From positions 124,001 to 188,000 of the forward strand of contig OY969575.1 in the NCBI GenBank assembly GCA_963701205.1: a stretch of 64,000 nt of DNA. The letters run 5' to 3'. The first letter of the stretch is position 1. Every line of letters starts with the position of its first letter. Positions 26,810-34,588 of this stretch are shown one piece after another. The notes under the pieces were generated by a model. That model made no database searches, was not told where the DNA came from, and saw only the letters and a list, made by a program, of their open reading frames with translations. The stretch is from JALZKA01 sp963701205. Lineage in GTDB: Bacteria > Actinomycetota > Thermoleophilia > Solirubrobacterales > 70-9. A program made the position numbers and the translations under genes.

Positions 26810-27316
26810 TTGAAGTTCAAACGGCCAAATCACGTGACCGTCGTCGCGTACCTCGCTCTCTTTGCTGCGCTCGCGACCGGAGGTGCCTACGCCGCCGGAA
26901 AGATCGGCAGCGGCGACATCGCCAAGAACGCTGTCAAGTCGAAGCACATCGGCAAGGGCCAGGTCAAGGCCGCCGACATCCGGACCGGCGCGGTGAAGCC
27001 GCGCGCGATTGCTTGGGTGTTTGGGGGAGCCGATCCAGAGTTCGATTCGCAGGTGCCGAAACGCGGGTTCACGCAAGTGACTTCGGGTGCCACCGGCGCG
27101 TACTGCCTGACTCCGTCAGCCGCTAGCGGACTCGATCCCGAATCTGATCCCCCAATCATCACGATCGAATACGGACACTCATCGGGGAATAGCTTTACAT
27201 CCGAGTGGGATCAAGGCGTGGGCGACTGTCCGGACGGTACCTATCAAATCAACACAAACGCCTCCGACACCACCAATGCGACGAACGACGCCGCATTCGT
27301 AGTGATCGTGCCGTAA
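26810..27316 (+). CDS. exported protein with KxG..I..NAV..KHI repeats at N-terminus
   Basis: 168 residues from TTG 26810, preceded by GGGGGGAAG. N-terminus KFKRPNHVTVVAYLALFAAL then ATGGAYAAGKIGSGDIAKNA: a signal peptide followed by a repetitive element (SGDIAKNAVKSKHIGKGQV) that I know from many exported proteins of Solirubrobacterales. The remaining 100 residues are beta-rich with two Cys (GAYCLTPSA, VGDCPDG) and a hydrophobic end AAFVVIVP. The role is unknown; it looks like a stand-alone beta-sandwich. It converges on mnmA (13 nt gap). A paralogous N-terminus occurs in the gene at 42458. Confidence 0.7.
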   Translation: MKFKRPNHVTVVAYLALFAALATGGAYAAGKIGSGDIAKNAVKSKHIGKGQVKAADIRTGAVKPRAIAWVFGGADPEFDSQVPKRGFTQVTSGATGAYCLTPSAASGLDPESDPPIITIEYGHSSGNSFTSEWDQGVGDCPDGTYQINTNASDTTNATNDAAFVVIVP

Positions 27317-27329
27317 CGCGAGGCCGCGC

Positions 27330-28781
27330 TCAGGCCGCGATCGTCGCGCGGCCGATGACGAGGTCGCCGTCCATCAGGCATGCCGTCTGGCCCGGTGAGA
27401 CCCCGTAGGCGGGTATCGCCAGCTCCAGCTCGAGCTCGGCGTGCTCCCCCGCTGACGCAGTCGAAACCGAGCAGGGCAGCGCGGCAGCGTGGTAGCGAAG
27501 CCGGACGCGGTCGGCCCGGGCCGAGTCACGATGCAGGCGGGCGTCGCGCACCCGCACCCTGGTCGTCGCCAACTCCTCGCGCCCGCCGACGACAACGCGG
27601 TTTCGCGTTGCATCGGTCCGCACGACGTAAACGGGCTCGGACGCCGCGACGCCCAGCCCGCGGCGCTGGCCGACGGTGAAGTGATGAAAGCCGGGGTGCT
27701 CGCCCACGACTTGGCCGGTGCGATCGACGACCTCACCGGGATCATCGCCAAGCCCGTGGCGGGAAAGGAACGACCGCTTCCCCTCCCCGGCCAAAAAGCA
27801 AAGGTCTTGGCTTTCGCGCTTTGACGCCACGGCCAGACCGGCGGCCTCGGCCCGCTGGCGAACCTCCGGCTTGGTCAACTCGGCGAGCGGAAAGCGCAGG
27901 CGCGCCAGCGTGGCCGGCTCCAGGCCGGAGAGCATGTAGGACTGGTCCTTCGCCTCGTCGGCGGCAACGCGCAGCAGCGGACCCTCGCCGTCGTCGGCGA
28001 CCTCCGCGTAGTGGCCGGTGACGAGGTGCCCAGCGCCGACCCGGTCGGCGAGGGCGACCATCGCATCGATTCGCAGCGAGCCGTTGCAAAGCACGCAAGG
28101 GTTCGGGGTCTGCCCGGCCCGGTACCCCTCGACGAACGAGCTGACAACGTGCGAGCGAAACGAATCCTCGAGGTCGAGCGTCAGATGGGGAATGCCTAGG
28201 GAGTGGGTGAGCGCCCGCGCCCCGCGAACCGCCTCGGGCGAACAACACGCCTTGCTGCCGTCGGTCCGCTCGTCGGCCCACAGCTTCAGCGTGACGGCAA
28301 CAACATCGGCGCCGCGGTCGCGCTCGATCAGGGCCGCAACCGCCGAGTCCACCCCGCCTGAGAGCGCAACCAACACCCGTTCCCCGGCCGCCGGCCCGGC
28401 GCTGATCGGCGCCCCAGAGGAGGCCAACGCCGAGAGAGCCCGGCCGAGTGCATCGGCAACGAGGTCAGCTGCGTGGCGTCCCTGGGCGCCGAGACCGCCG
28501 ACCAGATCGGCCACGCGCCCGCTTGAAATGGCAGCCGCGAACAGCGCTGCCTCGCCCTCGATCTCCTCGCAGACGGCGGCGGCGCAGGCGGTCAGCGCAG
28601 CGCAGCCTTCGCTCGCAAAAGTCGCCCGTTTGATTTGGTCGTCACGCAGCAGGAGCGAGATGCGAACCAGGTCACCGCAGACCGAGCCGCCGGCGCTGCC
28701 GCTCAGGGCGCCCGCAGGCGCGACGTCGCGGTGGCTTTTGTCCGCCGCGAAGTGCTCCAGGAGTTCCCGGTTTTGAGCCAC
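27330..28781 (-). CDS. mnmA: tRNA-uridine 2-sulfurtransferase fused to an IscU-like domain
   Basis: 483 residues from GTG 28781; the frame is open further up but would overlap the upstream gene with non-protein-like sequence. Residues 1-116 are an IscU/NifU-type scaffold domain: SVCGDLVRISLLL (C35) and FASEGCAALTACA (C60), but the third ligand position reads RHAADLVADAL (A104 where HC is usual). Residues 134-483 are MnmA: VLVALSGGVDSAVAA (ATP-PPi loop), first active Cys in NPCVLCNGSLRI, second in SQDLCFLAG, then GEHPGFHHFTVGQRRGLG and a beta-barrel end. MnmA thiolates U34 of tRNA-Lys/Glu/Gln. Bacterial MnmA is usually about 360 residues without this extension. It follows the thioredoxin-like gene by 28 nt. 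Confidence 0.92.
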   Translation of the reverse strand: MAQNRELLEHFAADKSHRDVAPAGALSGSAGGSVCGDLVRISLLLRDDQIKRATFASEGCAALTACAAAVCEEIEGEAALFAAAISSGRVADLVGGLGAQGRHAADLVADALGRALSALASSGAPISAGPAAGERVLVALSGGVDSAVAALIERDRGADVVAVTLKLWADERTDGSKACCSPEAVRGARALTHSLGIPHLTLDLEDSFRSHVVSSFVEGYRAGQTPNPCVLCNGSLRIDAMVALADRVGAGHLVTGHYAEVADDGEGPLLRVAADEAKDQSYMLSGLEPATLARLRFPLAELTKPEVRQRAEAAGLAVASKRESQDLCFLAGEGKRSFLSRHGLGDDPGEVVDRTGQVVGEHPGFHHFTVGQRRGLGVAASEPVYVVRTDATRNRVVVGGREELATTRVRVRDARLHRDSARADRVRLRYHAAALPCSVSTASAGEHAELELELAIPAYGVSPGQTACLMDGDLVIGRATIAA

Positions 28782-28809
28782 GCCCAGAAGGTACCCGGGC
28801 GGGACGGAC

Positions 28810-29412
28810 TCAGCCCGGGTGGTAGGGCAAATCCTTGCCGTCGTAGCGGGCGTCGGCGATCGCCTGGCGGACGGCGTCCAACCCGCGGAACCCGTAGCTG
28901 ATGGCAGCAATGGGAAGCTCGCCGCTGGTTCGCTTGCCCGCAGCGGGGTGGATCACAACAAGAGCGGGGACTCGATCGAGGTCAACGCCCTCGGCGATTC
29001 GGGAGTAGCGAGTGAGTTGCGCGGCTTCGGCGACGAAGATCGTGGTGCCGCGATCGCCTCGCAGCGCCTCGAGTTCGCGACGGAGTTTGGAGTCTTCGAT
29101 GCCGCCATCCTGGATGACCAGGAGCGCAACGACGTCGCCACTCTTGTGGGCGCGAACGACCCCGGCGGGGAGACCAGCGCCGGCCTCAAACCCGGAGACC
29201 GCGGGACTTGGAGCTGGCTCCGGCGCGCTCGAAGCGGGCGCAGCCTCGCCCGGAACGGGAGTTACGGCAGTGGCGTCGGGCACGGTTGCCGCCGGAGCAA
29301 CTGCTTCGTTCCCCCCCATCACGCGGGTCACGAAAAGGACCGCGACGAGGATGCCGAGGACGCCCAGCATCACGATCTGGACGACGGGGTTGTCGTTCAG
29401 CGTCTTACGCAT
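28810..29412 (-). CDS. membrane-anchored thioredoxin-fold-like protein
   Basis: 200 residues: cytoplasmic head MRKTLNDNPVVQ, one membrane helix (IVMLGVLGILVAVLFVTRVM), an Ala/Pro-rich linker of 50 residues, then a domain of about 120 residues with beta-alpha order (VVALLVIQDGGIEDSKLRRE, TTIFVAEAAQLTRYSRIAEG, VDLDRVPALVVIHP) that looks like a thioredoxin fold without a CxxC pair. The cis-Pro position (RVPALVV) is present. Such Cys-less domains usually bind partners rather than exchange disulfides. GGAGG lies 7 nt before the ATG. Upstream is the structured RNA candidate; downstream is mnmA. Confidence 0.6.
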   Translation of the reverse strand: MRKTLNDNPVVQIVMLGVLGILVAVLFVTRVMGGNEAVAPAATVPDATAVTPVPGEAAPASSAPEPAPSPAVSGFEAGAGLPAGVVRAHKSGDVVALLVIQDGGIEDSKLRRELEALRGDRGTTIFVAEAAQLTRYSRIAEGVDLDRVPALVVIHPAAGKRTSGELPIAAISYGFRGLDAVRQAIADARYDGKDLPYHPG

Positions 29413-29429
29413 GGCGCCTCCACGAAGAA

Positions 29430-29585
29430 AGAGACCCCGGCTTGCCGGTCCCGCTCTGCCTGAGAACCTGGGTAAACAGGTGGGTGCCTACCGAACAGGG
29501 CGCAAGCGCCAAATTCGAGGTCAGCTCCCGAGGCGAATGTGTTGGTTCACCGATTGAGCGGCTGTCGAACAAGCCAGGGCCTTCC
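29430..29585 (-). ncRNA. structured RNA candidate (6S-like or leader element)
   Basis: The 224-nt gap between aspS and the thioredoxin-like gene folds strongly on the minus strand. A closing stem of 10 pairs joins CCCTGGCTTG (29579-29570) to CAAGCCGGGG (29444-29435); after an 8/6 internal loop, CCGCTC (29561-29556) pairs with GAGCGG (29456-29451). Inside is a large bubble with hairpins GGCG-CTTG-CGCC and ACCTG...CAGGT and the sequence ACACATTCGCCTCGG. A rod with closing stem, large bubble and terminal hairpins is the shape of 6S RNA, and the ACACATTC..C piece resembles what I recall of 6S. The closing stem ends about 10 nt before the next gene's ribosome site, so a cis-regulatory leader is the alternative. 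Confidence 0.4.
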
Positions 29586-29636
29586 TGAAATCTACCGATT
29601 ACCGGCGTATGCCGGCTTGGTGGATCAATCGGCCGG

Positions 29637-31433
29637 TCAGCCGGATGGCTTGAGCCGCAGCTGCAATCCAAGCTCCCGAAGCTGCGCCTCATCCACCGGG
29701 GCAGGCGCGCCGGTCAGCGGGTCCATGCCCGAGGCCGCCTTGGGAAATGCGATGACGTCGCGGATCGATTCGGCGCCGACCAGGCGCTGGACGAAGCGGT
29801 CAAGCCCGTAGGCGATGCCGCCGTGCGGGGGCGCGCCGTAGCGCAGGGCGTCAAGCAGGAAGCCGAACCGGGCCTCCGCCTCGGCGGCGTCGATTCCGAT
29901 CACCGCGAGCGCACGTGCCTGAAGGTCGGGGTCAGAGATGCGGATTGACCCGCCGCCGAGCTCCTGACCGTTCCAGACGATGTCGTAGGCCTTGGCGCGC
30001 ACAGCGCCGGGATCGTCTGGATCGAGGTCTCCGTCCGGTGCGGTAAACGGATGGTGGAGGGGATCCCAGCGATCCTCGCCCTCGTTCCACTCAAACAACG
30101 GCCAGTCAACGATCCAGCAGAAGGAGTTCTGGTCGTCGTCGATCAAGTCGAAGCGGCGACCCATATCGAGCCGAAGCTGGCCCAGGACGGCGTTCGCCGT
30201 CGCCTTGGTGTCGGCGACCACGAGCAGCAAATCGCCGTCCTCGGCTCCCAGGAGTCCGTTCAGCGTCCCCAATTCGTCATCGGTCAAGAATTTTGCCGTT
30301 GGCGAACGCCAGCCGGCGCCCTCGCGAAACGCCCAAACGAGGCCCTTGGCGCCAAGCTCCTGGGCGCGGCCGATCAGGGCGTCGAGTGCCGAGCGCGGCA
30401 TCTCCCTGCTGCCGACGTTGATTCCCTTGACCGCGCCGCCCGAGTCGAGGACGCCGCGAAAGACCTTGAACTCGGTCTGGCGCAGGGCGTCCGAAAGGTC
30501 AACGAGTTCGACGCCGAAGCGCAGGTCCGGGCGATCGGTGCCGAAGCGATCAAGCGCCTCGTTGTAGCCAAGGCGTTGAATCGGCAGTTCGATCTGCGGG
30601 CCATCCACCTCCGCAAAGACGTGTGCGATCATGCGCTCGTTGACGTCGAGTACGTCTTCGACCTCGACGAACGACATCTCGACGTCGAGCTGGGTGAAGT
30701 CGGGTTGACGGTCGGCGCGCTGGTCCTCATCGCGAAAGCAGCGCACGATCTGGAAGTAGCGCTCGAACCCGGCAACCATCAACAGCTGCTTGAAGAGCTG
30801 GGGCGATTGCGGCAGCGCGTAGAACGCCCCCGCCTCCCGGCGCGCGGGGACAAGAAAGTCACGCGCGCCCTCCGGCGTCGAGCGCGCAAGCATCGGTGTC
30901 TCGATTTCCAGAAACCCCTCGCCGTCGAAGAAGCTGCGCATTGATCGCATCACGGCCGCCCGCCTGGCGATCGCGTCCTGCATCGGTTGGCGGCGAAGGT
31001 CCAGGTAGCGGTGCTTGAGGCGAAGCTCCTCCCCCACTTCGCCGGAGAAACTCTCGATCTCAAACGGCGGCGTGTCGGCATCGGCAAGCAGGCCTGCATC
31101 GGCGACCATCAGCTCGAAGGCTCCGGTCGCCATCTCGGCGTTGACCGTTTCAGCGGAGCGGTTAACGATCTTCCCGGTGACAGAGATCACGTCTTCGGAG
31201 CGCAGCTTGTGGCCCAAATCGAAGGCGGCGCCCGCTAGGTCGGGGTTGAAGACCAGCTGGAGCAATCCGGTTCGATCGCGCAGGTCGATGAAGACGAGCC
31301 CGCCGTGATCGCGCCGCCGGTGGACCCAGCCGGCGACCCGCGCGTCACCATCGACCGCGTCGTCGGCGATCTGCCCACACCAGGCGTCACGTAGGGCGTT
31401 GGCGCGCAGCGGGGGAAATTCGGGCGGGCTCAC
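29637..31433 (-). CDS. aspS: aspartyl-tRNA synthetase
   Basis: 598 residues from GTG 31433, which overlaps the hisS stop as GTGA; the longer frame to 31751 lies inside hisS and is rejected. N-terminal OB-fold (DARVAGWVHRRRDHGGLVFI), class II motif 1 region (FLEIETPMLARSTPEGARDF), motif 2 FQIVRCFRDEDQRADRQPDF, bacterial GAD insertion domain, and motif 3 GIAYGLDRFVQRLVG. Charges tRNA-Asp, and possibly tRNA-Asn in lineages lacking AsnRS; that is not decidable here. The hisS-aspS pair is a common bacterial order. Confidence 0.96.
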   Translation of the reverse strand: MSPPEFPPLRANALRDAWCGQIADDAVDGDARVAGWVHRRRDHGGLVFIDLRDRTGLLQLVFNPDLAGAAFDLGHKLRSEDVISVTGKIVNRSAETVNAEMATGAFELMVADAGLLADADTPPFEIESFSGEVGEELRLKHRYLDLRRQPMQDAIARRAAVMRSMRSFFDGEGFLEIETPMLARSTPEGARDFLVPARREAGAFYALPQSPQLFKQLLMVAGFERYFQIVRCFRDEDQRADRQPDFTQLDVEMSFVEVEDVLDVNERMIAHVFAEVDGPQIELPIQRLGYNEALDRFGTDRPDLRFGVELVDLSDALRQTEFKVFRGVLDSGGAVKGINVGSREMPRSALDALIGRAQELGAKGLVWAFREGAGWRSPTAKFLTDDELGTLNGLLGAEDGDLLLVVADTKATANAVLGQLRLDMGRRFDLIDDDQNSFCWIVDWPLFEWNEGEDRWDPLHHPFTAPDGDLDPDDPGAVRAKAYDIVWNGQELGGGSIRISDPDLQARALAVIGIDAAEAEARFGFLLDALRYGAPPHGGIAYGLDRFVQRLVGAESIRDVIAFPKAASGMDPLTGAPAPVDEAQLRELGLQLRLKPSG

Positions 31434-32662
31434 TGGGACAGGACTTCTACCGCGTGGGCGAGGTCGAGGTCGCGTTGCTCGCCGCTTGACATCTCGTGCA
31501 CCGTCACGGCTCCGGATTCGATCACCACGGCACGCCGGGCTCCGACCCGGCCGGCCTGCTTGAGCTGGCCCTTGAGCGAGCGGGCGGCAAGGTCCAGGTG
31601 GGCAATCAAACCGGCGCGGCGCAGTTCGTTGGTCAGGGCGAACGCCCGCTCGCGCTCGGCCTCGCCATCGGCGGCGACGTAGACGTCGGCCGCCGGAGCC
31701 TGAGGCTCGGGCGCTGCCGCCAGCAGGATCCGCTCGATCCCTGCGGCCCAACCCACGCCGGGCGTGGGCGGCCCCCCAAGCGCCTCAACCAAACCGTCGT
31801 ACCGACCGCCACCGCCAAGCGCCGACTGCGCGCCGAGCGCGTCGGAGGTGAACTCGAAGACCGTGCGCGTGTAGTAGTCGAGCCCGCGAACCAGGGTTCC
31901 ATCGCGCTCGAACTCAATCCCCGCGTCTCCCAGCAGCCGCTCAACCGCGGCGAAATGATCGGCGTCGGCGTCGTCAAGGCGATCGATCATCTGCGGCGCG
32001 CCCGCCATGACCACCCGCGTGCCCTCATCATCGGAATCGAAAGCGCGCAACGGGTTGGCGTCGATGCGCTCGCGAACTTCAGGGGCTAGATCGCCCTCGT
32101 GACTGCGCAGGTAATCGCGGAGCTCGTCGCGATAGGCGGCGCGCGAGGTGGGCGTACCCAGGCTCCCGAGCCGCAGCGTCACCCCGGGTACCTCAAAGGC
32201 GCGCAAAAGCTGGTCGAGCAGGATGATGGCCTCGGCGTCGGCCATCGGATCGTCAGTGCCGATTGCCTCGGCGCCAAGCTGATGGAACTGCCTGAAGCGC
32301 CCCGCCTGCGGGCGCTCGTGGCGAAAGAACGCACCCGAATACCAGAGCTTTACCGGCTGCGGGAGCTTGTGCATTCCGTGCTCTGCATACGCGCGGCAGA
32401 TCGGCGCGGTGCCCTCCGGCCGCAGCGTCAGTTCGCGATCGCCCTGGTCGGTGAACGAAAACATCTCCTTGTTGACGATGTCGGTCGCGGCCCCGACACC
32501 CCGCGCGAATAGGTCGGTCTGCTCGAAGGTCGGCGTCTCGATCCGGCCGTAGCCCGCAGCGGTGAAAATCGAGGCCGCGAGCTCGTGCAATTGGGCGCGC
32601 GCCGGCGCTTCCCCGGGCAGGATGTCGAAGGTTCCACGCGGGGCCTTGGGACGCTCGGGCAT
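31430..32662 (-). CDS. hisS: histidyl-tRNA synthetase
   Basis: 410 residues from ATG 32662 (MPERPKAPRGTFDILPGEAP); the longer frame to 32836 overlaps the MBL gene and is rejected. Class II synthetase: ATDIVNKEMFSFTDQGDREL, motif 2 YSGAFFRHERPQAGRFRQFH, the HisRS signatures LVRGLDYYTRTVFEF and ALGGGGRYDGLVEALGG, motif 3 VGWAAGIERILLA, and a C-terminal anticodon-binding domain (LIAHLDLAARSLKGQLKQAG). A TAGGCT -10 box ends 7 nt before the ATG. Confidence 0.97.
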   Translation of the reverse strand: MPERPKAPRGTFDILPGEAPARAQLHELAASIFTAAGYGRIETPTFEQTDLFARGVGAATDIVNKEMFSFTDQGDRELTLRPEGTAPICRAYAEHGMHKLPQPVKLWYSGAFFRHERPQAGRFRQFHQLGAEAIGTDDPMADAEAIILLDQLLRAFEVPGVTLRLGSLGTPTSRAAYRDELRDYLRSHEGDLAPEVRERIDANPLRAFDSDDEGTRVVMAGAPQMIDRLDDADADHFAAVERLLGDAGIEFERDGTLVRGLDYYTRTVFEFTSDALGAQSALGGGGRYDGLVEALGGPPTPGVGWAAGIERILLAAAPEPQAPAADVYVAADGEAERERAFALTNELRRAGLIAHLDLAARSLKGQLKQAGRVGARRAVVIESGAVTVHEMSSGEQRDLDLAHAVEVLSQ

Positions 32663-32669
32663 CGGCGCG

Positions 32670-32675
32670 AGCCTA
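32670..32675 (-). promoter_or_regulatory. -10 box TAGGCT of hisS
   Basis: TAGGCT on the minus strand ends 7 nt before the hisS ATG, inside the 22-nt gap after the MBL gene, so hisS-aspS probably has its own leaderless promoter. Confidence 0.45.
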
Positions 32676-32684
32676 GCCTGCTGC

Positions 32685-33329
32685 CTAGCGCGGGGCCAAC
32701 TCGGCCAGGAACGGGTTTGTCTGGCGCTCGGCTCCGAGCGTGGTGATCCCCATGTGGCCGGGATAGACGACCGTCTCCGCCGGATGCCCTTCAACGAGCG
32801 TCCGAATGGACTCCAGCAGGGTCGGCCAGTCGCCACCGGGCAGATCGGTTCGGCCTACCGAGCCCTGAAACAGGACATCTCCGGAAAACAGCGCCTGCTC
32901 AGAGCGGATCGAAAACGTCACGTGGCCGGGACTGTGTCCCGGAGTGAAAATCACATCGATCTCGAACCCGGCAAGGTCAAGCTGCTCGCCGCCGACGAGC
33001 GAGTGCTCGGCCTGCCAGCTCTCGAACGGGCCGAATTCAGCCCAGGGTACGAACGAGTTGATGTCGGCCAGGATCGGAAGCTCGATCTCCGGGCACCAGA
33101 CCGGAGCGCCCGTCGCCTTCGCGATTGGGGCCACGGCGCCGACGTGGTCAAAATGCGTGTGGGTCAGCAGGATCGCCTCGAGTTCGGTGATCCCCATCTC
33201 GTCAAGGGCCCCAAGCAGGCGATCGGCTTCCTCGCCGGGATCCACAATCAGTCCGCGGGCCGAACCCTCGGCGCGAAAGATGAAGCAGTTCTCCTGGATC
33301 GGGCCAACCGTGAAGGACTTAACCTCCAT
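32685..33329 (-). CDS. MBL-fold metallo-hydrolase (glyoxalase II-like)
   Basis: 214 residues from ATG 33329 (MEVKSFTVGPIQENCFIFRA). Metallo-beta-lactamase fold with the dinuclear metal motif THTHFDHVG, later ligands TPGHSPGHVTFSI and SGDVLFQGSVGRTDLPGGD, and YPGHMGITTLGAE. Length and the GRTDLPGGD signature match YcbL-type hydrolases, which act on thioesters such as S-lactoylglutathione; the true substrate is unknown and mycothiol or bacillithiol esters are possible. The start lies 4 nt after the upstream gene. Confidence 0.88.
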   Translation of the reverse strand: MEVKSFTVGPIQENCFIFRAEGSARGLIVDPGEEADRLLGALDEMGITELEAILLTHTHFDHVGAVAPIAKATGAPVWCPEIELPILADINSFVPWAEFGPFESWQAEHSLVGGEQLDLAGFEIDVIFTPGHSPGHVTFSIRSEQALFSGDVLFQGSVGRTDLPGGDWPTLLESIRTLVEGHPAETVVYPGHMGITTLGAERQTNPFLAELAPR

Positions 33330-33333
33330 GACG

Positions 33334-33711
33334 TCAGCGCTTCCGAGTCTGGGCAGCCGCCTGGCGCTTGCGCTGTTCGGCGGCGCGACGGCGGTTGTAG
33401 AGGAAGCGCTCGAGGTAATAGCCCGCCGGGACGTAGAGAACAAGCATCGTCAGGGCCAGGACCGCAGAGGCGGCAACCTCGCGCCCCACGACAAACGCCA
33501 TCAGCGCAAACAGGATCGCGGCCATCACGAGTGCCCGGTTGATCGCGCTTTGCCAGGTTGGCGGCCGCTCACGGCCGCTCTGGGCCTGGCGGCGGGCCTG
33601 GGCGCGCGCCTCCTCGCGGCTGCGGGGACGCCCGCGCGCCCGGTTGCGGTTGACCGACCCGCCCTGGGTTCCGCGGTGCTTACGCCTGCGCTTCTTCTTC
33701 GTCTGCGCCAT
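33334..33711 (-). CDS. small two-helix membrane protein
   Basis: 125 residues. A very basic N-terminus of 50 residues (MAQTKKKRRRKHRGTQGGSV ... RSREEARAQARRQ), two membrane helices (INRALVMAAILFALMAFVVG and VAASAVLALTMLVLYVPAGY) and a basic tail. The termini are probably cytoplasmic and could contact RNA or DNA. I recall similar proteins in related genomes but no function. The start overlaps the end of the formimidoyltransferase gene by 32 nt. Confidence 0.65.
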   Translation of the reverse strand: MAQTKKKRRRKHRGTQGGSVNRNRARGRPRSREEARAQARRQAQSGRERPPTWQSAINRALVMAAILFALMAFVVGREVAASAVLALTMLVLYVPAGYYLERFLYNRRRAAEQRKRQAAAQTRKR

Positions 33712-34588
33712 TGGCCGTCAAATCTAGCTTCTCGATAATGCCGCGCGCTGGGTCAAAGCCGGGGATCGGCAGCTCGACCGGGAACCCGTCGAGCGCCGCC
33801 TGCGGAACCAACCCCACAATCTCGGCATCGACGATGCGCGCGTCATGGCCTGCAGCTAAAGCGGCCGCGGCCCTGACGACCGCTGCCAACGGAACCGCGG
33901 TCGGGTCCTCGACGTTCGTCGAAACCTGAGTTGAGTCCCCAAACGCAAGCCCGATCGCCCGCACCCCGGAGAGCCCGCCACCCGACTCACGAAGCGAAGC
34001 TGCGATCGCCTGGACATCGGCAAGACTGGCGCCGTCAAGCCGGAGGTTGAAGGCGGCGAGAGGTGGCCTGGCGGCGACCAGGGTGGCGCCCGCGGTCGGG
34101 TGCAGTTGGGCGGGCCCGTGATCAGGGGTCAACTCGCCCGCCGCCAGCCTGCGCGCCAGCTCATCGGGGCCACCACGCCGAAAGTATGAGCGCTCCCAGC
34201 GCTCTGGTTCGGTCGCCAGCTCGCCGTAGATGAAGACCGGGATGCCGAGCGCGGCGATGCCTTCGGCCGCAGCCACCGCCGCGCCGCGGGCGCGTTCGCG
34301 AGCGGCGGGATCAAGCCAAACGACCGGCGCAACGTCAAGCGCCCCGATCCTGGGGTGCTCGCCTTCGTGGACCCCGATCTTGATTTCGTCGATCGCCGCC
34401 GCGGCCCCGTCGATCAGAACCTGGGCGGCGTCGCGGTGCGGAGCGAGCGTGAACACGGTGCGGTTGTGGATTGGGTCGGAGTGCCGGTTGAGCAAGTCGG
34501 CCCGCGCCGTGAACGCGCTCTCAAGCCGGGCGATTGCTGGGTCGTCGCGGCCCTCGGACACGTTCGGTACGACGAGCAGGCCGGTCAA
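33680..34588 (-). CDS. ftcD: glutamate formimidoyltransferase
   Basis: 302 residues. Starts with TTG overlapping the upstream stop (TTGA): TGLLVVPNVSEGRDDPAIAR. Family signatures: DPIHNRTVFTLAP, VHEGEHPRIGALDVAPVVWL, VFIYGELATEPE, HPTAGATLVAARPPLAAFNL and STNVEDPTAVPL. The length matches the stand-alone transferase domain without the cyclodeaminase. The enzyme moves a formimino group from formimino-glutamate to tetrahydrofolate in histidine breakdown, but no other hut gene is near, so a one-carbon salvage role is equally possible. Confidence 0.85.
   Translation of the reverse strand: MTGLLVVPNVSEGRDDPAIARLESAFTARADLLNRHSDPIHNRTVFTLAPHRDAAQVLIDGAAAAIDEIKIGVHEGEHPRIGALDVAPVVWLDPAARERARGAAVAAAEGIAALGIPVFIYGELATEPERWERSYFRRGGPDELARRLAAGELTPDHGPAQLHPTAGATLVAARPPLAAFNLRLDGASLADVQAIAASLRESGGGLSGVRAIGLAFGDSTQVSTNVEDPTAVPLAAVVRAAAALAAGHDARIVDAEIVGLVPQAALDGFPVELPIPGFDPARGIIEKLDLTANGADEEEAQA

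Noticed and set aside
28782..28910. Longer N-terminus for mnmA
   Set aside because: It overlaps the end of the upstream gene and has no protein character.
31434..31751. Longer N-terminus for aspS
   Set aside because: It lies inside hisS and is Arg/Pro-rich; the GTG overlapping the hisS stop gives the normal AspRS start.
32663..32836. Longer N-terminus for hisS
   Set aside because: It overlaps the MBL gene and passes through the -10 box; MPERPKAPRGTFDILPG is the usual HisRS start.
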